A DNA stretch of 43,152 nt, taken from contig CAYMTV010000007.1 of the NCBI GenBank assembly GCA_964393525.1, positions 1 through 43,152 on the forward strand, given 5' to 3'. Source of the stretch: CAYMTV01 sp964393525. GTDB taxonomy: Bacteria; Patescibacteriota; Microgenomatia; Daviesbacterales; UBA10151. The position numbers were made by a program, and so were the translations under genes. Each line of letters starts with the position of its first letter. Positions within the stretch are counted from its first letter, which is position 1. Below, piece by piece: positions 33,591 to 41,230 of the stretch. The notes below the pieces were generated by a model that worked only from the letters and a program-made list of their open reading frames with translations, was not told where the DNA came from and did no database searches.

Positions 33591-33607
33591 TTTTGACGAA
33601 GTCAAAA
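33591..33607. repeat. Perfect mini-hairpin TTTTGAC-GAA-GTCAAAA
   Basis: 7-bp arms with a GAA centre; one of several GAA-centred palindromes in this window. Confidence 0.7.
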
Positions 33608-33622
33608 GGCAAGGTTCTTTGA

Positions 33623-33655
33623 GCATTATGTCAAAATATCTAAAAGACATAATGC
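33623..33655. repeat. 10-bp inverted repeat GCATTATGTC/GACATAATGC
   Basis: Perfect arms at 33623-33632 and 33646-33655 with a 13-nt centre, 10 bases past the LytR_C gene stop. There is no T-run, so it is not a classical terminator; it could be a protein site or a 3' stabilising hairpin. Confidence 0.6.
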
Positions 33656-33665
33656 GAAAAGGTTC

Positions 33666-34949
33666 TTACTTTGCGCCTAATATTACTTCTGCATCTGCGC
33701 TATCGGTATCTTTCAGTTCGCCTGCGGCTGAGGCATCATAATCCGGCGAGAGGTCCTTTATGAGTTGTTCACTCAATAGGGCAGCAGAAGACTTAACCTT
33801 GACTTGCGTTCGTTCAAAATCCTGCTTCGGGGCGTTACTTACCCTATCTTCCTGATAACCTAGGCCTTTTAGTTTTTCCGAAACCGACTTGGCAAGCCCG
33901 GATTTAGTTGTACCATTTAAGACTCTGACTTTAAACTGCGAGCGCTCCACCGGGGTAGGTGTTGGAACAGGGGTAGGTGTTTCAATAGCGGCCGGGGTTG
34001 GGGTGGGAGCCGGAGCCGAACCAAACTGGCTCTTTAAAAGATAGACCGTACCGCCTATTACTGCCAAGCCAATCAATATAAGGATAAATAAGTGTAGTTT
34101 GGTAGATCTTCTGCGTGGAGGAGCATGGTATTTGCTGGCAAAAAGGTCACTGTCTCTTGCCGGGTGCTGAGGCTCATTAGCTTCGCTATAATCGCTTCGA
34201 TTAAGTCGAGGCTCATTAGCTTCGCTATAGAAATTACTGCCAGTTCCGTATTTTGAAAATATACCCGAGCTTTGGGATTTTGCTGCCACTGGTGTGATGT
34301 CGGATTCGGAGATAAAGGTTTCTGAAGGCTGGGGCGGTTCAGGTTTTTCCTCTTCCACCAAATCATCTAAAGTTTCAGCTTCCTCCTCTTTTTTTAAAGG
34401 TTGTGTTTTTTTCTCCTCTTCTTCAACCTCTTCTTCATCTTCAAGCTTTTTTCTGAATGTTTCTTTAGGCGCCTCTTTATCCTCATCTTCTGCTGCAGCC
34501 TTCTTTCCATGATCATCATCATCCTTAGCTTCTTTAACAGGTTCAGCTACGAATTTATCATCCTTACCCTTTTTCTCCATCGTTTCCTCTTCTTCTTCGT
34601 TTTCCTTTTCTATCTCCTCATCATCTAATCCCTCATCTTTATCCAATGGGTCTTTTTCTAAGTCTTCATCTTCTTCCCTTGGCAATTCTGATCTATCAGA
34701 ATTGGGCGTGTTTTCTTGCTTCCCCTCGGCCTGAGCTCGGGACGAAGGCATGCTTCTTGATTCTTTTTCATCTTCCTTATCCTCAGGTATCTCCTCACCA
34801 TTTCTGATAGCCTCAAGCTTTTTTGAAATATTCTCATAAGCCTCAGCTACCCTTTCACCTTCATCTATATCTTTGGGGTTAGTCTTTCCTAGGGGATTTT
34901 CTTCAAATTCTTTCGGGGATTTATCTAATAAGTCTTTTGCTTTTACCAT
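33666..34949 (-). CDS. Membrane protein with acidic cytoplasmic region and extracellular LytR_C domain
   Basis: 427 residues from the ATG at 34949; chosen because GAGGG lies 6 nt upstream on the minus strand and the longer frame adds 13 residues without such a site. Residues about 1-290 are extremely rich in Glu, Asp and Lys (DEEIEKENEEEEETMEKK) and must be disordered. One TM helix follows (LHLFILILIGLAVIGGTVYL), then a Pro/Thr linker and the LytR_C domain (FKVRVLNGTTKSGLAKSVSE and LKGLGYQ; about 335-420). LytR_C occurs at the end of LCP wall-glycan transferases, but here the catalytic LCP domain is missing. A 22-bp direct repeat (34169-34190, 34208-34229) encodes the double motif YSEANEP. 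Confidence 0.85.
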   Translation of the reverse strand: MVKAKDLLDKSPKEFEENPLGKTNPKDIDEGERVAEAYENISKKLEAIRNGEEIPEDKEDEKESRSMPSSRAQAEGKQENTPNSDRSELPREEDEDLEKDPLDKDEGLDDEEIEKENEEEEETMEKKGKDDKFVAEPVKEAKDDDDHGKKAAAEDEDKEAPKETFRKKLEDEEEVEEEEKKTQPLKKEEEAETLDDLVEEEKPEPPQPSETFISESDITPVAAKSQSSGIFSKYGTGSNFYSEANEPRLNRSDYSEANEPQHPARDSDLFASKYHAPPRRRSTKLHLFILILIGLAVIGGTVYLLKSQFGSAPAPTPTPAAIETPTPVPTPTPVERSQFKVRVLNGTTKSGLAKSVSEKLKGLGYQEDRVSNAPKQDFERTQVKVKSSAALLSEQLIKDLSPDYDASAAGELKDTDSADAEVILGAK

Positions 34950-35001
34950 TGCACCCTCAATTAAAGTACATTTTAGGAAAAAGTGCAAGCTATGAGATTA
35001 A

Positions 35002-35583
35002 TTAGCTTTTAGGAGGAGGACCATATGTTGACAGCAACCTATCAAGCATTTGGAAATTTCTCCGGTTTAAAACAGCATCGGGTTCTAAAACTGCAGCAAA
35101 TGGGTAAAAAGGATGGTTTCCCTGGTTCATTCCCCGGTAGCCCAAATCTACTTCACCATGACTATAAACAATAGTTCTCCCTCTGGTTACTCCAATATCC
35201 AGAAATCTTATGTTCAAAGAACCATCACCGGCAAAGATCCTGGCTCCTGCCCGGATATTAACTTGAGGAGCCCTGTTTGCTAATCTGACTGGCATTACTC
35301 TAGTTGGTGCATAAACATAACCTTGCAATCCAGCTTGACCATGCAAAAATCCAAAAAACCCCCTTCTTTGTGGTTCTAAAGGATGGCTTCTGAAAGCTTG
35401 CACAATACTTAGTAATGCAGCTTGTTCCGGATCGGATTCTGCAGCCTCGTATAAAGCCTCCAGTATCGCTTTTACAGACGCTGGCTTTAAAGGAGCAACC
35501 ATTACACCTTCATGGGGATCCAAACGAATTTTGTCTTTTGGATAAATTCCTATAACACCTACTTCAATTAAATCTGCTAACAT
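35002..35583 (-). CDS. Hypothetical protein, 193 aa
   Basis: No signal peptide or TM. Begins MLADLIEVGVIGIYPKDKIR, a helical part (about 33-65), then a likely beta domain (VNIRAGARIFAGDGSLNIRF, IGVTRGRTIVYSHGEVDLGY). No family recognised. A TATACT with extended TGG lies 7 nt before the ATG on the minus strand, again implying a leaderless mRNA. It precedes the LytR_C gene on the same strand, with 52 bases between. Confidence 0.65.
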   Translation of the reverse strand: MLADLIEVGVIGIYPKDKIRLDPHEGVMVAPLKPASVKAILEALYEAAESDPEQAALLSIVQAFRSHPLEPQRRGFFGFLHGQAGLQGYVYAPTRVMPVRLANRAPQVNIRAGARIFAGDGSLNIRFLDIGVTRGRTIVYSHGEVDLGYRGMNQGNHPFYPFAAVLEPDAVLNRRNFQMLDRLLSTYGPPPKS

Positions 35584-35655
35584 ACCCCATAGTATACCAT
35601 AATTGTGTTAATCACTCTTCCCTGCCCCCTAAGCTCGATATTAGTACATGCTGAT

Positions 35656-35684
35656 TTGATTATCCAAGGCAAATCAAGCATAAT
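35656..35684 (+). promoter_or_regulatory. Promoter for the secreted coiled-coil protein
   Basis: TTGATT at 35656-35661, 17-nt spacer, CATAAT at 35679-35684; the ATG at 35693 is 8 nt past it. Confidence 0.6.
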
Positions 35685-35692
35685 ACTACTTC

Positions 35693-36670
35693 ATGAAGTG
35701 GTTTGTTAATCTTTTTGCAAGCCTTTTAATGCTCCTTTCTGCTTCAGAAGTCTTGGCTGGTGGAGGCCCGGTTTCTTTGGAAGCATTCTCTTTAAAACCA
35801 TTCAGTGAGACTCAAAAATTTATAGTGGCTGCTAATATTCATACCAGAAGCTCTTGTGATGGCATAACCGTTTACTTTTCACTCCAAGATCCAATATCAG
35901 GTGATGAGATTACTCCTTTTTCTCCACCTAATGACGGAACTTATCTAAAAAGACATTACTATACTGGTAATGATTGGCAAGAGATTTGTACTAAGTATGT
36001 TCAAGTTAAATCTGGGCAGAAAAGACAAAGAAAGATTGTTGCTAAAACTGTAGTTGATGGTAGTAGTTATAATAGGGATTACCCACTCTCTTTTGGGGAT
36101 GATGAATATTCAACGCAAATTCAAAACTTTGATAGATATAACTACCAACCACAAGTGGATGTAACTCATGAGAAATATTTAGGTGGACCAAAGCGGGAAG
36201 TAGGGCTTCAATGGAATAAGGTTGAAGGGGTAAATAAATATAGTGTGTTTTTACGCTTCGGTGATGGCACAACTCCTTATGATATGCCTCCACTTATTAC
36301 AACCACAGATACTAAAACTATTATAAATTTAAATGCATTTGAGGATTTTTATTTAAGTGTTAATGCTTGCAAGGAAGATGACCCCTGTACTAAAAGTCAG
36401 CAAAGCCCTTGGGAATACCTTTTATCTAAAATGAGGGGTTCTGAAAAGACTAATGAGGAAGCACAAATTGTTCCTGAACTGCCTAATCCTGAATTAATCC
36501 CTACACCTTCAGAACTTAACCCTAATCAGGATAAAATTAATCAGTTAAATCAAAAAGTAGCGGATTTAGAAAAAAAGCTTCAAGCTTCAGAAAAGAAACA
36601 AAATATCTTAGAACAAAGATTTAATCAGCTTTTAGAGTTCCTGCGCTCCTTCTTACCATTCCTAAGATAG
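35693..36670 (+). CDS. Secreted protein with C-terminal coiled coil, 325 aa
   Basis: Clear signal peptide (MKWFVNLFASLLMLLSASEV, cleavage likely after LAG or VLA). Two beta-type domains follow: residues about 30-140 with an isolated Cys pair (SSCDGITVYF, EICTKYVQV), and about 150-240, FN3-like (VGLQWNKVEGVNKYSVFLRF). Then a Pro/Asn linker and a heptad coiled coil (about 275-325, INQLNQKVADLEKKLQASEK) that should give oligomers. The C-terminus ends in FLRSFLPFLR. No family recognised. Confidence 0.75.
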   Translation: MKWFVNLFASLLMLLSASEVLAGGGPVSLEAFSLKPFSETQKFIVAANIHTRSSCDGITVYFSLQDPISGDEITPFSPPNDGTYLKRHYYTGNDWQEICTKYVQVKSGQKRQRKIVAKTVVDGSSYNRDYPLSFGDDEYSTQIQNFDRYNYQPQVDVTHEKYLGGPKREVGLQWNKVEGVNKYSVFLRFGDGTTPYDMPPLITTTDTKTIINLNAFEDFYLSVNACKEDDPCTKSQQSPWEYLLSKMRGSEKTNEEAQIVPELPNPELIPTPSELNPNQDKINQLNQKVADLEKKLQASEKKQNILEQRFNQLLEFLRSFLPFLR

Positions 36671-36741
36671 ATTTATTTCGTTCTTGCGAATACCATACCC
36701 TTCCAAAGATGGAAAGGATTCAATAAATTAGCTTTAAAACA

Positions 36742-36777
36742 GGTACCACTTATTCACTATTGCAAATAATTGGTACC
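36742..36777 (+). repeat. 36-bp element with GGTACCA/TGGTACC ends, upstream of the Cas2-like gene
   Basis: 7-bp perfect inverted ends with a 22-nt centre starting CTTATTCAC. The same geometry (7+22+7) occurs after the gene at 37388-37423. It ends 20 bases before the start codon, so it may be an operator. Confidence 0.75.
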
Positions 36778-36797
36778 AATGGTTTAATGAATTTAAT

Positions 36798-37382
36798 ATG
36801 GCTAAAGATGGTCAATATCCTTCTACTAAAGAAGTACTTTATCTTTTGGGAATGGGGACATTGCTTGTAGGATCAATTCTGATGCCTGGATTAGGCATGG
36901 CAGGTGGAGCTATTGTCAGGGCAAAAAGAAAGCATGATTTTGAGCAATCTCAAAAAGCCTGGAAAAAGTTCAATATTAAACTTCTAAAAAGAAATCTTAA
37001 GCGCTTGCAGAGTCAAAAGATGGTAGAAATAAAGGAAAGGGATGGTCAAGAGATTATTAAACTTACCCAAAAAGGACATACTAAATATCTAAAATTTAAA
37101 TTAGAAGATCTGTCTCTAAAAGGAAAGGTATGGGATGGAAAATGGAGGCTTGTGATGTATGATGTTTCCCATCTCAAACGCTCCTCCCAAGATAGTTTTA
37201 GGAGAATGCTCAAGCAGATGAATTTTTTATTACTCCAAAAATCTGTCTATTTAACTCCTTTTAAATGTAAAGATGAGATTGAGTATCTTAGGGAATATTT
37301 CAATTTAGGAAAAGAAGTTTTGGTTTTAGAAGTTAGTAAGCTGGAAAATCAGGAGTCCTACAAACAATACTTTGGTTTATAA
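36798..37382 (+). CDS. Cas2-like / PaaX-like protein with N-terminal hydrophobic and winged-helix parts
   Basis: 194 residues. The first 40 residues hold a hydrophobic stretch (LYLLGMGTLLVGSILMPGLG); about 55-105 resemble a winged helix (KLLKRNLKRLQSQKMVEIKE ... IIKLTQKGHTKYLKF); about 115-185 have the Cas2 ferredoxin fold (WRLVMYDVSHLKRSSQDSFR, LLLQKSVYLTPF, EVLVLEVSKL). Asp122 in YDVS is at the Cas2 catalytic/metal position. PaaX regulators share a Cas2-like C-terminus, so this is more likely a transcriptional regulator than a CRISPR protein: no cas1 or array is in the window. Twin 36-bp elements and 13-bp inverted repeats flank it. Confidence 0.8.
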   Translation: MAKDGQYPSTKEVLYLLGMGTLLVGSILMPGLGMAGGAIVRAKRKHDFEQSQKAWKKFNIKLLKRNLKRLQSQKMVEIKERDGQEIIKLTQKGHTKYLKFKLEDLSLKGKVWDGKWRLVMYDVSHLKRSSQDSFRRMLKQMNFLLLQKSVYLTPFKCKDEIEYLREYFNLGKEVLVLEVSKLENQESYKQYFGL

Positions 37383-37387
37383 TCTTA

Positions 37388-37423
37388 AGTACCATATCTT
37401 CACAATTGTGAGTTTTTGGTACT
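37388..37423 (+). repeat. 36-bp element with AGTACCA/TGGTACT ends, downstream of the Cas2-like gene
   Basis: Same 7+22+7 layout as the upstream element; the centre contains TTCACAATTGTGA, itself a palindrome. It starts 5 bases after the stop codon. Confidence 0.75.
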
Positions 37424-37429
37424 AATTCA

Positions 37430-38617
37430 TTAAACCCGTAGCTTAAGTCTTTTCTGAACCTGCTTTTTGAGTGGCTCCTCAGTGTTCAAGAATTGATTAC
37501 CTAAGCTTGCAGTAAGGTCTGGCATAAGTTTTTTAACTCCTTCTAATGGTGGGACATTTTCAAGGTGGCCTATTCTTTCTTGATCCTTGATCATTGCATT
37601 GCAAGTCCGTATTAATTGTTCAGCTGTACCATGCAATCCTTGAACTGAATCAGTTATGAAAATTTCATCTTCATAATATCCTTTCTCATCAACCCAACTG
37701 CCATAAACTTGCCTCATTAATCCTAGAAACTCAACCATCTTAGCTGATAATTTCACTTCGGATGCAGTAGTCAAAGGTGCTGTCAATGCATACTGTGCTC
37801 TTCCTTTGGTTAAACCGCTATATTTTGTTAAACCGTTATATTTAATAGGCAATTCTAAAAAAGGTTTAGTTTTACGAATCACTAAACTATTGAATCTGCA
37901 AGGTCTCACCTCCTCTCCATAGATTCGATAATCATAAGTTGCGGCGACTTGATAACCATGAGAATTGAGGTAGTTAACTAGTGCTGGTTGTTGACCTTCA
38001 AGACCAGGAGATTCGAGCTCATCAACCATCAATACTCCCCCGGGCTTTAGTACCTCATAAGCTTGAGCTAGAGTTCCCAGTCTGTCCACCAAATGCATAA
38101 AAGTCATCTGAGAAACTACGACATCCATTGAATTCGGAGCAAAGTATTGCAACAAATTCTCAGCATTCCCAATTTTCATACCAATAACAGCTAGTTCTTG
38201 AGGTGACCTCCAATAGGTATGGGCTCCAATAGCGTGAGGGATAAGCTTGGGTGAATCTGAACGAGAATGGTTATAGGTATGGTTTAACCACTCAATAAAT
38301 TTTCCCGTGCCTGGGCCGATATCTAAAACATCAATTGGCCCGGAAGGTTTCTCATTTATTATAGCTAAGACTACATCTTGGGCGCTAACTTTTCCTTTAC
38401 TACCAAAATAATATTTTTCACTGCCATGCCAAATAAAGCCAGAAACCGTATCAGGATTCATTGTACTAAAAACTTTAGCAATCCGATCCTGTAATTCCGG
38501 TGGGCGTTCCTGCCAAAGGTGTTGGGTGGTGGGGTGTTCAGTCCTTCTTAATACTCTGGTTTCAAAACCTCTTTTAAGTCGCGACCAAAGAGGAGCTGAA
38601 CTAAGGGATTCTGTCAT
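37430..38617 (-). CDS. Class I SAM-dependent methyltransferase, 395 aa
   Basis: SAM-binding motif I is PIDVLDIGPGTGKFIEWLNH (about 93-112); later motifs include MDVVVSQMTFMHLVDRLGTL and AYEVLKPGGVLMVDELESPG, as in methyltransferase type 11/25 enzymes. The domain runs about 75-250; the C-terminal 140 residues are of unknown fold. The substrate is unknown. The gene begins directly after the radA stop, so both are probably one transcript. Its last codons lie inside the 13-bp repeat (AATTCATTAAACC) that matches the one before the Cas2-like gene. Confidence 0.82.
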   Translation of the reverse strand: MTESLSSAPLWSRLKRGFETRVLRRTEHPTTQHLWQERPPELQDRIAKVFSTMNPDTVSGFIWHGSEKYYFGSKGKVSAQDVVLAIINEKPSGPIDVLDIGPGTGKFIEWLNHTYNHSRSDSPKLIPHAIGAHTYWRSPQELAVIGMKIGNAENLLQYFAPNSMDVVVSQMTFMHLVDRLGTLAQAYEVLKPGGVLMVDELESPGLEGQQPALVNYLNSHGYQVAATYDYRIYGEEVRPCRFNSLVIRKTKPFLELPIKYNGLTKYSGLTKGRAQYALTAPLTTASEVKLSAKMVEFLGLMRQVYGSWVDEKGYYEDEIFITDSVQGLHGTAEQLIRTCNAMIKDQERIGHLENVPPLEGVKKLMPDLTASLGNQFLNTEEPLKKQVQKRLKLRV

Positions 38618-39961
38618 CTAATTTATTTTAGCATTTTTAACCGTTTCACCCAGTGTCCTAGCATTTTGAGGAGAGATAATGGTTTTATACCCCAGTTTTT
38701 TAGCCTCAGAAGCGCGTTTTTCTATCTGTCTCACAGTTCTTAACTCCCCAAGTAATCCTACTTCTCCAATAAAAACAGTTTTAGGATCCAAAACCTGGTC
38801 CTTAAAAGAAGAAATTATTGCCATACAGATTCCTAAATCAGCTGCAGGCTCTGTGATTCTAATACCTCCTGTAACATTTACAAAAATATCCTGGTCATAT
38901 AATGGCAAACCCAGTCTTTTCTGTAACACTGCCACCAAAAGTTGGAGCCTATTATTGTCTACCCCAGTACCTACCCTTCTTGGAATAGCCAAGTTAGATT
39001 TAGTAACCAATGCCTGGATCTCAAGCAAGATCGGTCTAATACCAGTTAGATTCACAACTACAGCACTTCCTGGTGCATTCACTTTCTCCTCTAAAAAAAC
39101 TTCAGAGGGATTTTTAACCTCAACCATTCCTGTTTCCTTCATATCAAATATCCCCACCTCATCAGTAGGTCCAAACCTATTTTTAGTAGATCTTAATATC
39201 CTGAATTGATTTGAGCTTTCCCCCTCTAGGCTCAAAACCACATCTACCAAATGCTCTAAAGTTCTTGGACCAGCTACAGTTCCTTCTTTAGTAACATGTC
39301 CTACAAGAAAAATAGGAACATGCATACTCTTGGCAATTCTTTGCAACCTATGAGCAGTTTCCCTAACTTGGGAGACAGAACCTGGAACAGATTCTAAATC
39401 TCCTGTTTCCATGGTTTGAATGGAGTCCACTATTACTAGTGGAGGTTTAACTTGCTCAATCACCGCAGTAATAACATCTACATCTACCTCATTTAAAACA
39501 GCTAAATTAGCATCTTTTTTGATCCTCTCCACCCTAAGCTTAATCTGCTGGGCTGACTCCTCTCCAGCTACATATAATGTGCCTGTCTCGAGGGGTGAAG
39601 TTTTTTTTGCAGGACCAGGAGAGACATTCAATGCTATTTGAGTTAATAACGTGGACTTTCCTATCCCAGGGTCCCCGGAGACTAAAACCACAGAACCCCG
39701 GACAATCCCTCCTCCAAGTACCCTATCAAACTCACCAATTGAACTACTAACTCTATCATAAGATCTTTTTTCTATATCAGAGATGTTGACTACTTCTGAT
39801 ACAGATTTTTTAATATTTGAGATTCTTTTATCTCTTCCAGAAGAAACTTCAATTTGTTCTACAAGTGAGTTCCAAGTACCACACTCAGGACACTTCCCTA
39901 AAAAGCTTGAAGACTGGTATCCGCATTGCTGACAGATATAAACGGAGCTTTGTTTCGGCAT
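38618..39961 (-). CDS. radA: DNA repair protein RadA/Sms
   Basis: 447 residues. N-terminal zinc finger with Cys10, Cys13, Cys24 and Cys27; RecA-like ATPase with Walker A GDPGIGKST (about 96-104), Walker B in PPLVIVDSIQTM, and the RadA-specific KNRFG motif at 260-264; C-terminal Lon-like domain (about 280-447). RadA helps branch migration and processing of recombination intermediates. Length and motifs match the family fully. It is followed without gap by the methyltransferase gene. Confidence 0.97.
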   Translation of the reverse strand: MPKQSSVYICQQCGYQSSSFLGKCPECGTWNSLVEQIEVSSGRDKRISNIKKSVSEVVNISDIEKRSYDRVSSSIGEFDRVLGGGIVRGSVVLVSGDPGIGKSTLLTQIALNVSPGPAKKTSPLETGTLYVAGEESAQQIKLRVERIKKDANLAVLNEVDVDVITAVIEQVKPPLVIVDSIQTMETGDLESVPGSVSQVRETAHRLQRIAKSMHVPIFLVGHVTKEGTVAGPRTLEHLVDVVLSLEGESSNQFRILRSTKNRFGPTDEVGIFDMKETGMVEVKNPSEVFLEEKVNAPGSAVVVNLTGIRPILLEIQALVTKSNLAIPRRVGTGVDNNRLQLLVAVLQKRLGLPLYDQDIFVNVTGGIRITEPAADLGICMAIISSFKDQVLDPKTVFIGEVGLLGELRTVRQIEKRASEAKKLGYKTIISPQNARTLGETVKNAKIN

Positions 39962-39962
39962 A

Positions 39963-40086
39963 TATTTTAAATTAAAAGTTAAAAGTTATGGTATTTTCTC
40001 AACTTCGTTTCGAAAAATATTATTGTATATTTCGAGTAAAACGAGAAATCACCACAACTTTTAATTTTGCATTTTAAATTTTTAAC
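39963..40086. repeat. AT-rich inverted repeat directly after the rpsA stop codon
   Basis: On the minus strand it starts AAGTAAGTTAAAAATTTAAA at the stop codon and returns as ACTTTTAATTTAAAAT. Central part contains TTTCGAAACGAAGTT. The opening is nearly the same as that of the element after rho. Confidence 0.7.
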
Positions 40087-41160
40087 TTACTTGTATATAA
40101 GTCCTTGGGTAGAAGTAATAAAGGGAGCAAGGTTAAGTCTTCTTTTTTGAGTATCAATATTATCGACTGTACAGGTAACAGTCTCACCAACTTCATAAAC
40201 TTTATCCTGGGGTGCTTTATTTGCCGGGATAAACCCTTCTACTCCATCTACAACTGCAAATACTCCCTGGGAAGTAACCTTGGTAACCTCGGCTTTTATC
40301 ACATCATCCTTTTTTATGCCTGCTACTTTTTCCTCAAACGGGTCTTTGCCAGTCTGCTTTACAGACAGGTTTACTCTACCGGATCCTCCATCCACCTGGA
40401 TAACCTTAGCCTTAACCTGATCTGAAACTTTATATAAGGATCCCGGATCCTCTACCTTTTCCCAGGAAAGCTCTGAGACATGCACTAACCCTTCTACCCC
40501 ATCAGGTAAAGTGACAAAAATCCCAAATGGCAATACTGCAGCAACCTTACCCTCTACCTCATCTCCTACTTTAATAGTATTCAATTTATCTTTCACTTCC
40601 TCGGATACTTCGGTTTTTTTAGCCAAAATCAGCCTGTTTTGGGCAGGATCTACCTCTATAACATTTACTTCGATCTCCCGGCCGATTAAAGCATCCAAAT
40701 CAGATGCCTGGGACAAAGATACCTGGGATGATGGTAAAAACCCACGTATTCCCGAAACTTCTACCACCAAACCTCCCTTATTTATCTCAAGGCCCTTGCC
40801 TCTTAAAGTCTCGTTGCTCTCTTTGGCTCTGATGAATTTTTTCCATTTATCCTGGTTTTGGATGCCTTTTAGATTTCCCTTGGCAGGAGACAAAACCGCC
40901 TGCCCGAACTCATTTTCGGTATAGATGACAATTGCTTTTAACTTATCTCCGACTTTAAGATTTGAAGCCTCCTCATCTGATAAATCTTTTTTCTGGATTA
41001 CTCCTTCAGCTTTGGTACCTAAATCCAGGATTATTTCTTGGGGAAGGATAGCAATAACTGTGCCTTCAATCTCCTGATTGCGCGATAAAGAGAGGGGTTT
41101 AGTCCGCCAGTTGGCGGATTGTTTGGCCAAGAGATCGGCCATTGTTAAGTTGTTTGCCAC
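40087..41160 (-). CDS. rpsA: 30S ribosomal protein S1 (four S1 domains)
   Basis: 357 residues with four S1 RNA-binding domains (about 28-95, 112-182, 197-268, 283-352), e.g. GDEVEGKVAAVLPFGIFVTL, then GVEGLVHVSELSWEKV. S1 helps load mRNA on the ribosome; E. coli has six domains, while four are usual in compact genomes. The start is GTG at 41160, supported by AGGTG 8 nt upstream. This is one of the few genes here with a clear Shine-Dalgarno. Residues about 15-20 (QSANWR) are coded by the palindrome TCCGCCAACTGGCGGA, related to the outer arms of the repeat at 42055-42094. Confidence 0.95.
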   Translation of the reverse strand: MANNLTMADLLAKQSANWRTKPLSLSRNQEIEGTVIAILPQEIILDLGTKAEGVIQKKDLSDEEASNLKVGDKLKAIVIYTENEFGQAVLSPAKGNLKGIQNQDKWKKFIRAKESNETLRGKGLEINKGGLVVEVSGIRGFLPSSQVSLSQASDLDALIGREIEVNVIEVDPAQNRLILAKKTEVSEEVKDKLNTIKVGDEVEGKVAAVLPFGIFVTLPDGVEGLVHVSELSWEKVEDPGSLYKVSDQVKAKVIQVDGGSGRVNLSVKQTGKDPFEEKVAGIKKDDVIKAEVTKVTSQGVFAVVDGVEGFIPANKAPQDKVYEVGETVTCTVDNIDTQKRRLNLAPFITSTQGLIYK

Positions 41161-41189
41161 GCATTTTCACCTGACTTTCTTTCAAGATG

Positions 41190-41218
41190 TTGTAATTCTA
41201 ACAAAAGTCTCCTAAAAT
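41190..41218 (+). promoter_or_regulatory. Promoter for the secreted 268-residue protein
   Basis: TTGTAA at 41190-41195, 17-nt spacer, TAAAAT at 41213-41218. The ATG at 41231 lies 12 nt downstream. Confidence 0.55.
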
Positions 41219-41230
41219 AACAATCGACTG

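Noticed and set aside
34294..34628. Ser/Phe-rich frames on the plus strand
   Set aside because: They are complements of the Glu/Lys-rich coding region of the LytR_C protein.
36798..37382. A CRISPR-Cas locus suggested by the Cas2-like fold
   Set aside because: No cas1, effector gene or regular repeat-spacer array is present; the GGTACC elements occur only twice and frame the gene.
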